Below, one piece after another: positions 33,218-45,780 of a stretch of 64,000 nucleotides of DNA. Source of the stretch: Humulus lupulus (Eukaryota > Streptophyta > Magnoliopsida > Rosales > Cannabaceae); the NCBI RefSeq assembly GCF_963169125.1, contig NC_084802.1:42664607-42728606 (forward strand). Direction: 5' to 3'. The position numbers and the translations under genes are program-made. The notes under the pieces were generated by a model, which was not told where the DNA came from, made no database searches, and worked only from the letters and a program-made list of their open reading frames with translations. Position 1 is the first letter of the stretch. Every line of letters starts with the position of its first letter.

Positions 33218-36200
33218 ATGTCTCTCCGAAGATCTGCTCGCACCAACGGGAACGCTTCCAACGATGTTCCAGCGACCAATGCGGTCCCTACCGTTCGCCG
33301 AAGGAGAGTACGTGTTACTGCTCGCCGCAATGCACCGGCACAGCCAGCTGACAACACTGCAGAGATTGCCAGACTACGACAGCAAGTCGAGGAACTTCTG
33401 CAGCAACAACGCCAACAGGCTCAATCTCAGCCTCAGCCTCCGCCACAGCCGCAGCCACAGCCAATGGCCCCAGCACCCCAACAAGTTGGTCCGTATGGGG
33501 GATGGCCTATGACGAACTACGCTCCTTATCCTGTTCAGCACATGGAGCCAGTGTACGAGAGGTTCCGCAAGCAGCACGCTCCGAACTTCGAAGGGACTAC
33601 GGACCCCTTTGAAGCAGAAGAATGGCTAAGGAATGTGGAGCCGATCCTAGCCCACATGAACCTTAGTAATGCAGACCGCATATCCTGCGTCTCATCTTTG
33701 CTCAAGAAAGATGCCAGGATATGGTGGGACTTGGTCCAGCAATCCCACGATGCTGCCACCATGACGTGGACCCGATTTGTGGAGCTCTTCCACAAGAAGT
33801 ACTACAATTCAGCAGTGCTTGCTACGAGAGTTGAGGAGTTCACCAATCTGAAGCAAGGGAATTTAACAGTGGCGGAATATGCTCGTCAGTTCGATCGCTT
33901 AGCGAAGTTCGCAGCAGAGTTGGTTCCAACCGACTATCTAAGGGTGAACAAGTTTGTTAGAGGACTTCGCCCGAAGATCGAGATGGGGGTTAAACTAGCA
34001 AACCCGGGAAACACTTCATATGCCGACGTTCTTGAGACGGCAATTGAAGTAGAAAGGTTGCAAGCCAACGTGAGCAAAGAAGAAGCCAGCAAGCCGGAAC
34101 CTAGGCAGCAGAGCCAACCTCAGGCCAGTCGGAACAACAATCAGTCCAGCAACAGTCAGTCCAACAACAACGGTAACGGACAGAAGAGAAGGCATCCTGA
34201 CAACAAGCAAGCCGACAACAATAAAAGGGCACGACCAAATAATGGGGGAAATAGGTCGGGCTATGTGGAATACCCGTCCTGTGCCAAATGTCAGAAGAAG
34301 CACCCCGGAGAATGCCGTACCAACACCAAGGAGTGTTTCAATTGTGGTCAAGAGGGGCATCGCAAGAAAGATTGTCCTCAGCAAAAGCCGGAAGGAAAGA
34401 AGGACGAAAAGATGGTTCCTGCTCGGGTTTTTGCTTTAACCCAAGGAGAGGCGGATGCTAGCAACAAGGTGGTCACAGGTCAGGTTTCCATCCTCAATAA
34501 ATTATGTCATGTATTATTTGATTCGGGAGCCACTCATTCGTATATTTCGTTAGGAATGATAGATAAACTAGACAAACCTAGTGAAAGATTTAGAACTAGG
34601 TTTGCAACCGAGTTGCCTTCGGGCAAAGTAGTTCTATCATCACGAATTGTACGAGGCGTACCAATCAAGATTGAGGACAAGGAACTAGAAGGAGACCTGA
34701 TAGAGCTGGTGATCAAAGACTTCGACGTCATACTAGGCATGGATTGGCTAGCACGGCATGGCGCAACGATCGACTGCAGACGCAAGAAGGTGGTGTTCGA
34801 GACTCCTGACGGCCAGAAACTGTGCTTCATGGGACAAGCTTCAGGACTACGCACACCACTAGTATCATCTCTCAAAGCTCAGAGAATGATGGAGAAAGGA
34901 TGCCAAGCGTTCTTAGCCAGCATCACGAATGTGGAGAAGGAGACATCACTCAAAGTTGGAGATGTTCGGGTTATACAAGAATTTCCAGAAGTTTTCCCCG
35001 ATGACTTGCCAGGATTGCCGCCAACTAGAGAAATAGACTTCACGATAGAATTAGTACCCAGCACCGAGCCTATCTCTAAGGCACCATACCGGATGGCACC
35101 TACGGAACTCAAGGAGTTAAAGACGCAGCTACAAGAACTCCTAGACTTGGGTTTCATTAGGCCAAGCCATTCACCATGGGGAGCTCCGGTACTATTCGTG
35201 AAGAAGAAGGGCGGAAGTATGCGCATGTGCATAGACTACCGTGAGCTGAATAAAGTCACAATTAAGAACAAATACCCGCTACCTCGGATTGATGATTTGT
35301 TTGATCAACTCCGAGGCGCGACTGTATTCTCTAAGATCGATTTGCGGTCCGGGTATCATCAGCTCAAGGTAAAGGGAGAAGATATCCCTAAGACAGCCTT
35401 TAGGACTCGTTATGGACATTACGAGTTCTTGGTTATGTCTTTTGGTCTTACTAACGCGCCAGCCGCGTTTATGGACCTAATGAATAGGGTCTTCAAAGAC
35501 TACTTGGATAAATTCGTCGTTGTGTTCATCGACGACATTTTAATTTACTCCAAGGATGAAGTGGAGCACGAGGAACACTTGAGGATGATTTTGACGCGAT
35601 TGAAGGAGCACCAACTCTACGCGAAGTTCAAGAAATGCGAGTTTTGGCTCTCACAAGTGGCGTTCCTCGGGCACATCATATCGAAAGACGGAGTTGCAGT
35701 AGATCCATCGAAGGTAGAGGCCGTGAAGGATTGGCCTAGACCAAGGAACGCGTCGGAAGTAAGAAGCTTCTTAGGGCTAGCAGGTTACTATAGAAAGTTT
35801 GTAGAGGGCTTTTCTAAGATAGCCACTCCACTCACCAACCTGACCCGGAAGCAACAAAAGTTTAACTGGAGTGATAAGTGTGAGGAAAGCTTCCAGTTGC
35901 TTAAGGATAAGCTTTGCTCAACACCAGTACTTAGTGTCCCAACACCCAACGACAAGTTCGTTGTTTACTGTGATGCATCAAAGTTAGGATTGGGATGCGT
36001 ACTGATGCAAAATGACAAGGTGATAGCCTACGCCTCACGTCAGTTAAAGGAGTATGAACAACGCTATCCAACTCACGATATGGAGTTGGCAGCGGTGGTC
36101 TTTGCGTTAAAAATCTGGCGCCATTATCTTTACGGAGAACGGTGCGAGATTTATACGGACCACAAAAGTTTAAAATACTTCTTTACTCAGAAGGAGCTTA

Positions 36201-37852
36201 ACATGAGGCAGCGCCGGTGGTTGGAATTAGTAAAGGATTACGACTGCGAAATCCTATACCACCCGGGGAAGGCAAACGTAGTTGCCGATGCACTTAGCCG
36301 AAAAAGTTATGGGAACTTAGCAGCCTTATCCGGAATAGAAAAGCCACTACAACAGGAGCTTATCAGTGCCGGAATAGAAGTGGTTGTAGGCAAGCTGGCT
36401 AACTTGTCTATCCAATCGAATCTGCTAGAAGACATACGGAATGGTCAGAGACATGATGATTCACTAGCAACGCACATGGATGCAGTCCGAGAAGGCAAGA
36501 CTACAGATTTCTCAATATCCAGTCAAGGTTTATTGAGATATAAGGATCGAGTATGCGTGCCAGACGATCAGAGTATTAAGAAGACAATCCTAGAAGAAGC
36601 GCACAGTACTCCGTACTCAGTTCATCCAGGGTCTACCAAGATGACTCATGACATCAAGGCAGTCTATTGGTGGCCAGGGATGAAGAAGGACATAGCAGAG
36701 TATGTATCTAAGTGTCTGGTATGCCAGCAAGTGAAGGAGGAGCATCAGCGACCTGCAGGATTATTGCAACCGCTTAGCATACCGGAGTGGAAGTGGGATG
36801 ATATAGCCATGGACTTCGTGACGGGTCTGCCAAAGACAAATAAGCAGCATGATTCTGCTTGGATAGTCATAGATAGACTAACCAAGTCGGCTCATTTTCT
36901 GCCTGTTAAGACTTCTTATACGGCAGACCAATATGCAGACATCTACATCCAAGAGATTGTACGATTGCATGGAATCCCCAAGACGATAGCATCAGATAGA
37001 GGATCAGTGTTTACGTCAAGATTTTGGAGAAGCTTACAGCAAGCCATGGGTACTAAGTTAAGTCTTAGTACAGCTTTCCATCCTCAGACAGATGGGCAGT
37101 CAGAGCGTACGATTCAGATTTTAGAGGATATGCTACGCGCATGTGTACTTGACTTCGGAGGATCGTGGAACAAGTACTTACCGCTGATCGAGTTCTCGTA
37201 CAACAATAGCTACCAGTCGACGATCGAGATGGCACCTTATGAGTTGCTATATGGAAGAATGTGCCGATCACCGTTGCACTGGGACAAGGTAGGAGAAAGG
37301 CAGCTTCTAGGGCCCGAAGCTGTTAGGCAAGCTCAAGAAGCAGTAACGCTTATTAGACAGCGTATGCTTGCTGCTCAAAGCCGACAGAAAAGCTATGCAG
37401 ATACCAAGAGACGCGATGTGGAGTTCCAAGTTGGAGATCAAGTCTTCCTGAAGATATCTCCTATGAAGGGTGTCAAGCGGTTCGGGAAGAAAGGCAAGCT
37501 CAGTCCCCGATTCTTAGGTCCTTTTGAGATATTGGACAAAGTGGGACCAGTTGCGTATAGACTAGCCCTACCGCCAGCACTAGCCGATAGTCACAACGTC
37601 TTCCACATCTCGATGTTACGCAAGTATGTGTCAGACCCATCTCACGTCCTCAAGTACGACACCATAGCACTCCAGAAGGACTTAAGTTACGAGGAACGAC
37701 CGGTTAGCATCCTAGATAGGGGGATGAAGCAGTTACGGTCCAAGAGCTTTCCCATAGTTAAAGTCCTATGGAGCAATAGTTCTGAACGCGAGGCAACGTG
37801 GGAGTTGGAAGAGGACATGCAGAGCCGGTATCCGGAATTATTTGGTAAGTAA
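33218..37852 (+). CDS. Gag-Pol polyprotein of element D (intact)
   Basis: 1544 codons, no break. In order: Gln/Pro-rich N-terminus (about 50-95); Retrotrans_gag (about 110-270, [26 protein letters not shown]); CCHC knuckle [14 protein letters not shown] from Cys373; protease LFDSGATHS with Asp435; RT with FIDD at 770-773; RNase H with Asp919 (VYCDAS) and [10 protein letters not shown]; integrase finger from His1136 to CLVCQ; integrase triad Asp1199, Asp1260, Glu1296 (35 residues between the last two); GPF module ([12 protein letters not shown]); chromodomain-like tail [19 protein letters not shown]. This is the Tekay/Del chromovirus order. All catalytic residues are present. The start was chosen because it is the first ATG after the acceptor-like site and matches a typical gag start (MSLRRSAR). 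It would assemble particles, copy RNA and integrate the copy. Confidence 0.96.
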   Translation: MSLRRSARTNGNASNDVPATNAVPTVRRRRVRVTARRNAPAQPADNTAEIARLRQQVEELLQQQRQQAQSQPQPPPQPQPQPMAPAPQQVGPYGGWPMTNYAPYPVQHMEPVYERFRKQHAPNFEGTTDPFEAEEWLRNVEPILAHMNLSNADRISCVSSLLKKDARIWWDLVQQSHDAATMTWTRFVELFHKKYYNSAVLATRVEEFTNLKQGNLTVAEYARQFDRLAKFAAELVPTDYLRVNKFVRGLRPKIEMGVKLANPGNTSYADVLETAIEVERLQANVSKEEASKPEPRQQSQPQASRNNNQSSNSQSNNNGNGQKRRHPDNKQADNNKRARPNNGGNRSGYVEYPSCAKCQKKHPGECRTNTKECFNCGQEGHRKKDCPQQKPEGKKDEKMVPARVFALTQGEADASNKVVTGQVSILNKLCHVLFDSGATHSYISLGMIDKLDKPSERFRTRFATELPSGKVVLSSRIVRGVPIKIEDKELEGDLIELVIKDFDVILGMDWLARHGATIDCRRKKVVFETPDGQKLCFMGQASGLRTPLVSSLKAQRMMEKGCQAFLASITNVEKETSLKVGDVRVIQEFPEVFPDDLPGLPPTREIDFTIELVPSTEPISKAPYRMAPTELKELKTQLQELLDLGFIRPSHSPWGAPVLFVKKKGGSMRMCIDYRELNKVTIKNKYPLPRIDDLFDQLRGATVFSKIDLRSGYHQLKVKGEDIPKTAFRTRYGHYEFLVMSFGLTNAPAAFMDLMNRVFKDYLDKFVVVFIDDILIYSKDEVEHEEHLRMILTRLKEHQLYAKFKKCEFWLSQVAFLGHIISKDGVAVDPSKVEAVKDWPRPRNASEVRSFLGLAGYYRKFVEGFSKIATPLTNLTRKQQKFNWSDKCEESFQLLKDKLCSTPVLSVPTPNDKFVVYCDASKLGLGCVLMQNDKVIAYASRQLKEYEQRYPTHDMELAAVVFALKIWRHYLYGERCEIYTDHKSLKYFFTQKELNMRQRRWLELVKDYDCEILYHPGKANVVADALSRKSYGNLAALSGIEKPLQQELISAGIEVVVGKLANLSIQSNLLEDIRNGQRHDDSLATHMDAVREGKTTDFSISSQGLLRYKDRVCVPDDQSIKKTILEEAHSTPYSVHPGSTKMTHDIKAVYWWPGMKKDIAEYVSKCLVCQQVKEEHQRPAGLLQPLSIPEWKWDDIAMDFVTGLPKTNKQHDSAWIVIDRLTKSAHFLPVKTSYTADQYADIYIQEIVRLHGIPKTIASDRGSVFTSRFWRSLQQAMGTKLSLSTAFHPQTDGQSERTIQILEDMLRACVLDFGGSWNKYLPLIEFSYNNSYQSTIEMAPYELLYGRMCRSPLHWDKVGERQLLGPEAVRQAQEAVTLIRQRMLAAQSRQKSYADTKRRDVEFQVGDQVFLKISPMKGVKRFGKKGKLSPRFLGPFEILDKVGPVAYRLALPPALADSHNVFHISMLRKYVSDPSHVLKYDTIALQKDLSYEERPVSILDRGMKQLRSKSFPIVKVLWSNSSEREATWELEEDMQSRYPELFGK

Positions 37853-37888
37853 ATTTCGAGGACGAAATTCTTTTTAGTAGGGGAGAAT
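37853..37888 (+). other. Conserved post-pol motif and polypurine tract of D
   Basis: TTTCGAGGACGAAATTCT follows the stop codon and AGTAGGGGAGAAT directly precedes the 3' LTR. The same TTTCGAGGACGAAATTCT block follows pol in element G. Confidence 0.88.
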
Positions 37889-39795
37889 TGTAGAGTCCAA
37901 GAACTTTACTTAGCTAATTGTTTAGTAGTATTATAGTATGTTTAGTGTTATCATTGTTACTTTGGATTTTTGGTTCAGACCGGGAGTTATTTGGACACTC
38001 ATAGTAGTACTTATAGATTTTCTAAGTTTAACCTATAGTTTAAGAATATTAAGTATAACCTAAGGTTTGATTAATGTGTCTGATATTAAGGATTATATTA
38101 TTATATTATAAGGTTTAGACATCAACCAATAGGATTTTAAGCACATGTTTTGAATGGTAATTAAGGATTAAGTATTTTTGAGGATTAAATTAAATAAGGG
38201 TAAAAGTTTGAATGTATAGGGTCAGTCAGCAGCTTTGAGCACGTTGAGGGCTTAGTCAAGGCTGTTTACTCCATTCAAACTCAGCTAAAAATGTGTAAAT
38301 TCGTGTTTAAATATTCAGCGTATGCCGATATATCGCAGCTATAGGGGGCGATATGTCGCAGCACGTAGATACGGAAAACACGAATCGATGCACGGTCGCC
38401 TCGGGAACAAAGGTCCAGGCGATATATCGCCTATAGGGGGCGATATATCGCCTCCACCAGCATGAATTCAAATACATTTGAATTCTTTTCCCTTCAGCCA
38501 TTCAAACTCCTTCAACAGTCCAGCATCTTCTGAACGAGTCTTCAGCCTCTGCTGAACGATTATTCAAATGATTTTCACTTAAAAAGCCATTATTTTTATT
38601 CAAGTAAAATCAAGATATTTTCATTCCCAAACTCTATAAATAGGACCTAGTACCCAGCCATTATTCACCATTTGCTCTAAGTTCAGAGGCTGCTAGTGTT
38701 AAGTGAGTGAGAGAGTGTAAACACTTGGTTTGGGGAAAAACTATAAGCTTAAACATCATAAGCTTATCAAACACTTGGGAAGTAAGTGAGTGCTATAGTA
38801 TTTCGGTGGATGTTAGATTGATCTTGCAATCTTTGAGGTAAACCCAAAACTCTAGTTCTTTTCTGTATTTTTATGTTATTTCCTTTCTCAAAACCTTCTA
38901 CTCAGTCCCCTAACCTTATTCTTATTTTGGTTAGGGAATCCAAGCTTTTAAGCATATAAGTTGGTAAGTATGTTTTCTATGGTTTAGTCTTTCCATCTCT
39001 TTCATTTCATCTCCTTTCTTTAGACTTACTCTTTCTTATGGTTTTAGGAGTGTTCCAACAATCCCAACTCAGTCCATAATCTCGGTAACTTTGGTAAGGA
39101 AATAGGCTAGAATCAACATGTTATGTGATTATGTTATCTATATGTTTTATGTTATTAAAAGTGTTATGATATATGTGTATGTTTGTAGGCTTGGGCATAT
39201 GACCCATATAACTAACAAGACCCCAAATGGGTTATGGGCATATGACCTACTTAGCTAGTAGGACCCCACTAATCCCATGGGCATATGCTTGTTTAGTCTA
39301 TGGGACCCCAAGTAATAATGGCCATTATAATAAGTGTATGTTATATGTATTATGTTAAGTCTTTATGTTTTCTTATGAATTTATGTATATGATTTTGTGT
39401 TAGATTTTCCTTACTGGGCATTAGGCTCACTCCTTTCTGTTTATGTGCAGGAAAATAAGTTTAGAGGCGGAAAGATTCGTGATGCTTGGAGAATGTGTAT
39501 CGATGATGAATGGAGTCAAGGGGCCGAGCGTTATTCGATTCGAGGATATAGTCTCCTTTTATGTTTTTTATGGTTTTTATGTGTATTTTCCGCATTATTA
39601 TGTAATGTCTTTTATTTTAAATCTTATTTTGTTTTAAAGACAATGGGATCCCAAAATCCTTCTTAGTATTCTGTTTCTTTGTAAATAACTCTTATTTTCA
39701 AGTTACTCAATAAATTATGGTATTTTCGTAAAATGTAAGTTTTTATGTATAGTTTCGATAATGGTCCAATTAGTCTAGATTAGTGGGTCATTACA
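37889..39795 (+). repeat. 3' LTR of element D
   Basis: 1907 bp, same ends and motifs as the 5' LTR. Palindromes are at about 38326-38452 and the TATA box is at 38635. Confidence 0.96.
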
Positions 39796-40429
39796 CCTTC
39801 ACCGTTGCTGACCCTCACCATTCATTCATAAACATACATAACATTCAAAGATATTCACACATATATTAAGCATAAGCAATAGGGCCACACCCTAAACACA
39901 CAAACAATAGGTCCATGCCCTGCTCTACGGGTACAACCGTTTTCTTACCTTTGTCCCGAACTGATTGACTACCGCGATCCTGAGCACGATCCCCTAACCC
40001 GAGCCTTGATGAAAACCTAGTCAAAATGCATTCACAATAACCATCCATCAAGCCCTAAACCAAATAAGAACTTCAGAATATTAATCTAGCCTGCTGGACC
40101 TTGATTTCTATTAAACCGGGAAGTAGAATCCTTCCTGAGCCTTAACATTTGGGTTCCCAAGCTTAAAACCCTCAAAAAACCATTATTTCACATTTGAGCC
40201 ACGACCCAGCCCTTAAGGGTTGCGACACGCTCAAGTCAGAGGGCAAAGCCCTCTTTGCTAAAGGATATGGGTCGCGGCGCGCTATACCTTGCGCCACAGT
40301 GCCTGGGCAAGTTTCCGAGGCCTACTTGTTCAAACGGGCCGCGACGCCTGATGAACGAGGTCGCGACTCGAGCATTAAAACCCAGAATTCTCACCACTTT
40401 TCTGTGTTTTCCCCCGAGCCTAAATCCAT

Positions 40430-40675
40430 AATTCACCCTCCAAACATCAGCCCAACTTAGAATTAAGCCTAGAATCCTTTTTTCACACAGCCTAAACATC
40501 TTAACAATCCCATAAATCATTCAAAAACCTCACCAACACTCAAAATCAAACTTCACCCTCCAAACAACAGTCCAACATAGAATTAAGCCTAGAATCCGTT
40601 TTCACACACCTTAAATATCTCAACAATCCCAGAATTCATTCAAAATCATCACCAACACTCAAAATCAAACTAAAT
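40430..40675. repeat. Tandem duplication of about 122 bp in the B 5' LTR
   Basis: TTCACCCTCCAAACA...CACCAACACTCAAAATCAAAC occurs twice in a row with several differences. The partner LTR at about 17630-17750 has a single copy. Confidence 0.88.
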
Positions 40676-40828
40676 TTTAACTCTCATGCAAACTTCCATT
40701 TCATTGCAAAAATAAACAGAAAGAAGTCTTGCTTTCCAGCACTTCTAGCTGCGAATTCCCCAAGCTTTTAGCCTCTAATCCTGAGTTTCCCTTCAATTCT
40801 GCCCAAAGTTCTCTAAGTCACAAAGAGA

Positions 40829-40831
<3 letters not shown>

Positions 40832-40859
<28 letters not shown>
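40832..40859. repeat. GA microsatellite
   Basis: An almost pure (GA) run in the B 5' LTR. It is shorter and interrupted in the partner LTR (about 17944-17974). Confidence 0.9.
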
Positions 40860-40863
<4 letters not shown>

Positions 40864-41458
40864 AAAGCTGAGAAAGGTCCAAAACATTCTAGTGTGCTAC
40901 TGGTTGAGTCTATCCTAACTGCCTAATGACCAAAACACCCCTACGTCTATCCTCAATCCTTTAATGCCACCAAGGGCAATCCCGTCAATTTCCACCGCCC
41001 GCTAAATCCTTGAGTGTTCCTATGAATCCCCATTAAATTCCCAACACACTTAAACAAACATTAAATCACTACCCGTTACCCAGTAATTCCCGAAACACAT
41101 ACTATATTCCCAAAATACCCCTAAGTTCCTCCCGAGCCGGGTATTCGACCCCATTGTGGTTATTTCGCTATTTTTCTCCCTAAGACCGTCTCAGATCGCA
41201 CATTACGAATATGTCACCACACCCTCGTGGTATCAATCACAACACACACATATATCACATTTATGCCCTCAACGAGCCAAAATTACAAATATGCCCCTAA
41301 TAACAAAATGGGGTCCACATGCATATTTAATTCACGTAAACGTGCATTTATAATCACATAATCATTTAATTAACATATTAACGTAATTAAATCAATTATT
41401 TCCCTCCCGGCACGCTAATCAAGGCCCTACGCCCTATTAGCAAATTTGAGACGTCACA

Positions 41459-43000
41459 TTACCATCATATTGTAACATGTGTATAATTTCTAGAATTTTT
41501 TATGTGTTTAGTTTTTGGGTAGTTCATTACCTATATTACTTCAAATATGGGTAATTAATTACCATTGAATTTGAATGACATGTGAATTTAATTTATTTGG
41601 AAATGACTTGTTACCCTTATTACTGTTAATATAGGTAAATAGTTTACTATGTAATATGAAACTTTGTTATATATATATGTTGGCATTCTTAATGGATATT
41701 ACCCATGGATGGTTACTTTGATATTAGCTATTGGATTAAGATCAATGGTTCATATTTATAATTGTTAATTAATATTTCTAAAAATAAATTTTAATTTTTT
41801 TCAAACTTTTAGAAGGGGTAACTGATGACATGGCGATCACATATTTATTAATTAAATAATAGAAAAAAGAATCGTATTTAATATTCATTCTTCATTCCTT
41901 CTTCATTCTTGATTCATTCCTTTTATCTATTCCATGAGAAGAAAAAAATATTTTTGAATTAATGGGAATAATTAATGTGATCATTTTCTTTCAAACTAAT
42001 GTTTATTGCTTAATTAATCTAAAAAAATTGAAATTATTGATTTTATTTATTTATTTATTTTCATCATCATTATAATCATTCCTCATCAAAAACTTGTTTA
42101 GTGATTTATGGTATTCATCCATGGGTAATAACCATTGAGAATTCTTCCATATATATATATACTAGGTAGAAGCAACTTGCAATACACATTTGCTTAGTTT
42201 TAAAGTTGTAGACATGCTTATTCAAACATGTATTTATTTTTATTATATGTTTTTAATTATCATATAAATTTTAAATAAATAAAACAATATCATAAAAATA
42301 AATAAGAGATGTTTAATATAATGTATGACATAAATGTATTAAAAAAATTAGGACAAAATATTGTCTATAATTTTAATAAAAACTGGTTCCGTTTTTAAAA
42401 AATATATATATATATAATATAATGAATTATATTTCTATAGTATATATAAATATTTATATCAATAATCTCTACATATGTCAAATTTAAAGACAACATTGAT
42501 ATAGATATATATATAATTATATGGCTACATGACATATATATAAATGAGGTTTTTTTATAAATATATTTTTTTTTTGGTGTTTTTTTAACTTTTTTACAGT
42601 GCTTGATTTTTTTTTCTTTCAAAAATACTAGCTTAAGTTTCCAGAAATACGTTTTTTAAAGTTTTATATTTACAAAAGTACGAGGTCAATGAAATAACTA
42701 AAAAACAACAATAAGACAATAACTAAATATTAACCTAGTGCATGCTAACATGTTTTTTTTAATCAAAATATATTTAAAAACAACTAAACAACAAATAGAC
42801 ATCAATAAAACAACTGAACAACTATATATAAACTTAAACTATTAAAAACCAACATGAAAATAACTATACATAAAATCTAAAAAACACAAAAACAATAACC
42901 CCATAACAACACAGTGCAACTTATTACATTTTAAAAAAGCAACACACTCCAATACAATATTGAAAAGCAACTTAAATACAACACAATAGCAACCTAACAA
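41459..43000. other. AT-rich spacer, no gene
   Basis: Low-complexity A/T stretches and a TA run near 42403-42420 are visible. No domain-bearing frame, LTR end or clear inverted repeat was found. The lysine-rich frame at 42395-42622 is AT-composition noise. Confidence 0.6.
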
Positions 43001-43008
43001 CAACAACA

Positions 43009-43509
43009 TTGAAAAAAACCCAGAACATGCACCAAGCCCTCACTGCCCAACCAACCGTGAACCTAGAACCCATAGCCTCATCCTTACCCAATCCCCAAAA
43101 TCGAGCCCAGGTGCACCCCGTCCCAAGCTCCGAGCACCCCTGCGATTTACGACCCCGTCCAAGCTCCGAGCTCCATCGTCCATGCGCGTCACAGGCACAA
43201 TTCCACCTGTGCAAGCCCGATCCGACCAGAGCTATGTGCAAGCCCAGGACCCCTCGCCTCTCCCCTCTTAGCTCCAAGTCACTAGATCCCCAAGCACCCA
43301 ACCCTACAACGTGCAAAACAAGCCTCAAAGATCCTAGTCGCGAAGCAACAAAGCCATCACCCAAAACGTCGACGTTGAGCCTCTCTCACGCTTCGTCGCA
43401 ACCACCAGCCGAGAGTCCCTTCGCACGAGCCCCTCCACCAGCACCCACACAGCCCCGCCAACTTCCCACCTATGAAAGCTCCATTGGAGCTGGAGAGGAG
43501 AGTCCTTAA
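43009..43509 (+). other. GC-rich island with a Pro/Ser-rich open frame
   Basis: An abrupt block of about 500 bp with much higher GC than the AT-rich sequence on both sides. It supports a 166-codon plus frame rich in Pro, Ser and Ala and overlapping minus frames (42972-43364 and 43334-43525). No known domain is recognised on either strand. It could be a captured gene or transposon fragment; I cannot say which strand, if any, was coding. Confidence 0.4.
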
Positions 43510-43525
43510 AAATGAAAAAAAACAA

Positions 43526-44941
43526 TGAATAGTAAAAATGTTAAAAAACCCGTGTGTCAGTAAAATTGTTAAAAAGTGGCTTTTTTTTTCACTTTATGTA
43601 AAATTGTCTATATAAATTACAATAATATTTTAAAAAAATTAATAATAGAAATGAAATAAGAACAGAAAAAGTCATAGGTAGAGTAGTATACATGCATCAA
43701 CTATTTTTAGTTTCTAATATATCTCGCAATGTCCTTTGGTGAATTTGAGGAAGAAAAAGAGCTACAATCACTTGATAAAAAATAAACTATCATACAAATT
43801 TATAAGATTAAAAAAATTATTTGTATGACTTTATTATTTTTAAATAAATATGATTTAATTATTTAAATTATCATAAAATATCATATTTTAACTTATTTAT
43901 TTTTGTTTGTTCTAGGTTTTGAATTTGGCAGTGACAACAAAATATTATAAATTATATGTTTAATATGATATTATTATAATACGTGAATTTTAAGTTTAAT
44001 TTATAAATTTTATTAAGTTATAAAACGTATGATTTTATTATTTATAAATAATTATCATTGCAAAATGTCTAAAAAATATAATATTTTAATTTATTTAATT
44101 TTATTTAAGTTTAAGTTATATTTACACTCTACCGTTAAATATAAAAATATTCTGTTAAAATTAATAATAAAAAAATAAAAAATTATTAAAACAAAAAAAT
44201 TCTGTTATCCACGTACTTTTTATACTTTTTATATGGAAGAGATATTAACCGATTACTTTAGCATATGTATTTAATTTCTGGGTAACCATATATCTATATT
44301 AGTTACCCATATTATTATGCAATATAAAGTTATGAAAAATGGTAATTAGTGTGTGGTAGCCAGTTATGACCTTCAAAATAGTTTAAAAAAAATTCATTGA
44401 TGCGGTCATATATATTCGAGCTACAAGAGATCAACTCAAAGAGAACGAGCTACTCTCTTATTGTGGTCGACACTATATTAGTTTTTGCTTTTCGTATTTG
44501 TTCTTCAAAAAGATGTGTATAAAAGACGCGTCAAATGAATTAGTCCAACTTCTCAGCAGTACTTTATGTTAGAAAAATCTTTCTCAAATTCAGTTGTTGC
44601 TAGCTATTGTTGAACCACACAATACTTTTATCTTAAGTTACAAAAAATAATGTATGCATATCATAGATGAGAAATTAATTTTCTCATCGTATCGTATAGT
44701 AATTAAAAATATATTATATATTTAAGGAATCTTTTTAAAAAAAATATGGTATTTTAAAAGTTAATCTATAATAATATAGTTTTACCATATTGCTAATTTT
44801 TGCTAAAATAACTTTTAAAAAACCATATTATATATGGCTTTCTTACCATTTAACTTTTAGATTTTCCCATAAAATTATACAATAAATTTTCTAAAATTAA
44901 TTATATATATTTAAATAATTCTTATAGGTACGTATCTATAA
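43526..44941. other. AT-rich spacer, no gene
   Basis: Poly-A/T and TA-rich sequence with no supportable feature. Confidence 0.6.
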
Positions 44942-45362
44942 GATAATTCTCAAATAGGAGATTCAATTTAAGCACTATCGGTAGGGCTCCTGCAAATAAT
45001 TCAGTGTTATCGACTCGTGAACAATTTTTGGCACGGTTTTTTTTATGACCGTGTATATTGTAGTTGTTTAGAGCATCCTCCAAATTTTCAGAAATTCCAA
45101 ATAGTTTACAATACCGAAAACTATATTCAAACATGTTGATTTCCACTCGTATAAAAAAAATTAGTCACGCGTGCAACAGCATGTTTAAACTTAGTTTTCG
45201 GAACTGTAAACTATTCAGAATTTTATGAAAATTTGCAAAATGCTCTAAATAACTACAATATACAAAGTCATAAAAAAATCGCGTCGAAAACTGTTCACGG
45301 GTCGAGAACACTGAGAGTCCCACCGGTAGGACTTAAAGTGAAGCCCTAATAAGAGAATTGTC
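44942..45362. mobile_element. MITE-like long inverted repeat, copy 1
   Basis: Arms of about 190 bp, 44942-45137 and 45181-45362, are reverse complements with moderate divergence. Examples are GATAATTCTC against GAGAATTGTC at the ends, TATTGTAGTTGTTTAGAGCA against TGCTCTAAATAACTACAATA, and CATG at the inner ends. No coding capacity. TSD not resolved. The ORF at 44922-45146 is a shadow. Confidence 0.8.
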
Positions 45363-45413
45363 CCATATCTATAAATATATATATATGCATATATATATAT
45401 ATAAGAATATTCT

Positions 45414-45780
45414 TAGGTATGGGTATTTTTTTTTAGAATGTGGGGAAATCATAATCCAAATTATTTTTATATGACGTACTTTGTAGTTATAGTATGTATT
45501 ACACAAATTTTCAGGAAATTATAAATAATTTACGGTATTGAAAAACATAGTTTAAAATAGTCACTTGGACACGAATAAAAGAAACAAACATACATGCAAC
45601 TGACTGTATGAACTATATTTTCAGCACTAAAAATTATTCGAAATTTTCTGAAAACTAATTGGATGTCCATTATAAGTACAATTCACACTTTCATAAAAAA
45701 AATTATAATTTTTTCAAATGTTGAAAACAGAGATACACTGATAGGGCAAAAGTTGCACCCCCCACCAAAGAATTACCCTA
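45414..45780. mobile_element. MITE-like long inverted repeat, copy 2
   Basis: A related but more diverged hairpin. Left arm AAATTTTCAGGAAATTATAAATAATTTACGG is similar to the left arm of copy 1 and pairs with AAAAATTATTCGAAATTTTCTG on the right. Terminal AGGTATGGGTA pairs with TTACCCTACA. The ends are approximate. Confidence 0.65.

Larger units (their letters stand above)
30159..39795 (+). mobile_element. Complete young Tekay-like chromovirus D, TSD CCTTC
   Basis: 9637 bp with two 1907-bp LTRs, Met-tRNA primer site, an extra ORF, an uninterrupted 1544-codon Gag-Pol and a polypurine tract. TSD CCTTC lies at 30154-30158 and 39796-39800. Reading the two LTRs side by side I find two substitutions (A/G at 30608 versus 38338; T/G at 31050 versus 38780). 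Such identity implies a very recent insertion. It looks capable of autonomous movement; expression is not known. Confidence 0.96.
16256..41458 (-). mobile_element. Tekay/Del-like chromovirus B (nested host element)
   Basis: Two LTRs in minus orientation (16256-22409 and 29519-41458) flank a primer site, gag, protease, RT, RNase H, integrase and a chromodomain-like tail. Without their inner insertions the LTRs are about 2.3 kb each. They differ by roughly 10% over the first 300 bp that I compared by eye, so the element is old. It contains solo LTRs E (18322-22153) and F (22612-24782) and the complete element D (30159-39795). The outer flanking 5-mers are TTATT and TTACC, which is not a clean TSD. 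Confidence 0.85.
29519..41458 (-). repeat. 5' LTR of element B, split by element D
   Basis: The left end is TGTAACGCGC at 29519, next to the primer site; the right end is GACGTCACA at 41458. The LTR proper is 29519-30158 plus 39801-41458 (about 2.3 kb). It carries a tandem duplication (40430-40675) and a GA microsatellite (40832-40859) not matched in length by the partner LTR. Confidence 0.88.

Noticed and set aside
33374..33795. Minus-strand ORFs opposite gag-pol of D
   Set aside because: They are shadows of the intact sense frame.
42972..43364. Gly/Trp-rich 130-codon minus-strand ORF as a cell-wall or Gly-rich protein gene
   Set aside because: It is the complement of the Pro-rich frame in a GC-rich island, with no signal peptide, promoter or known family.
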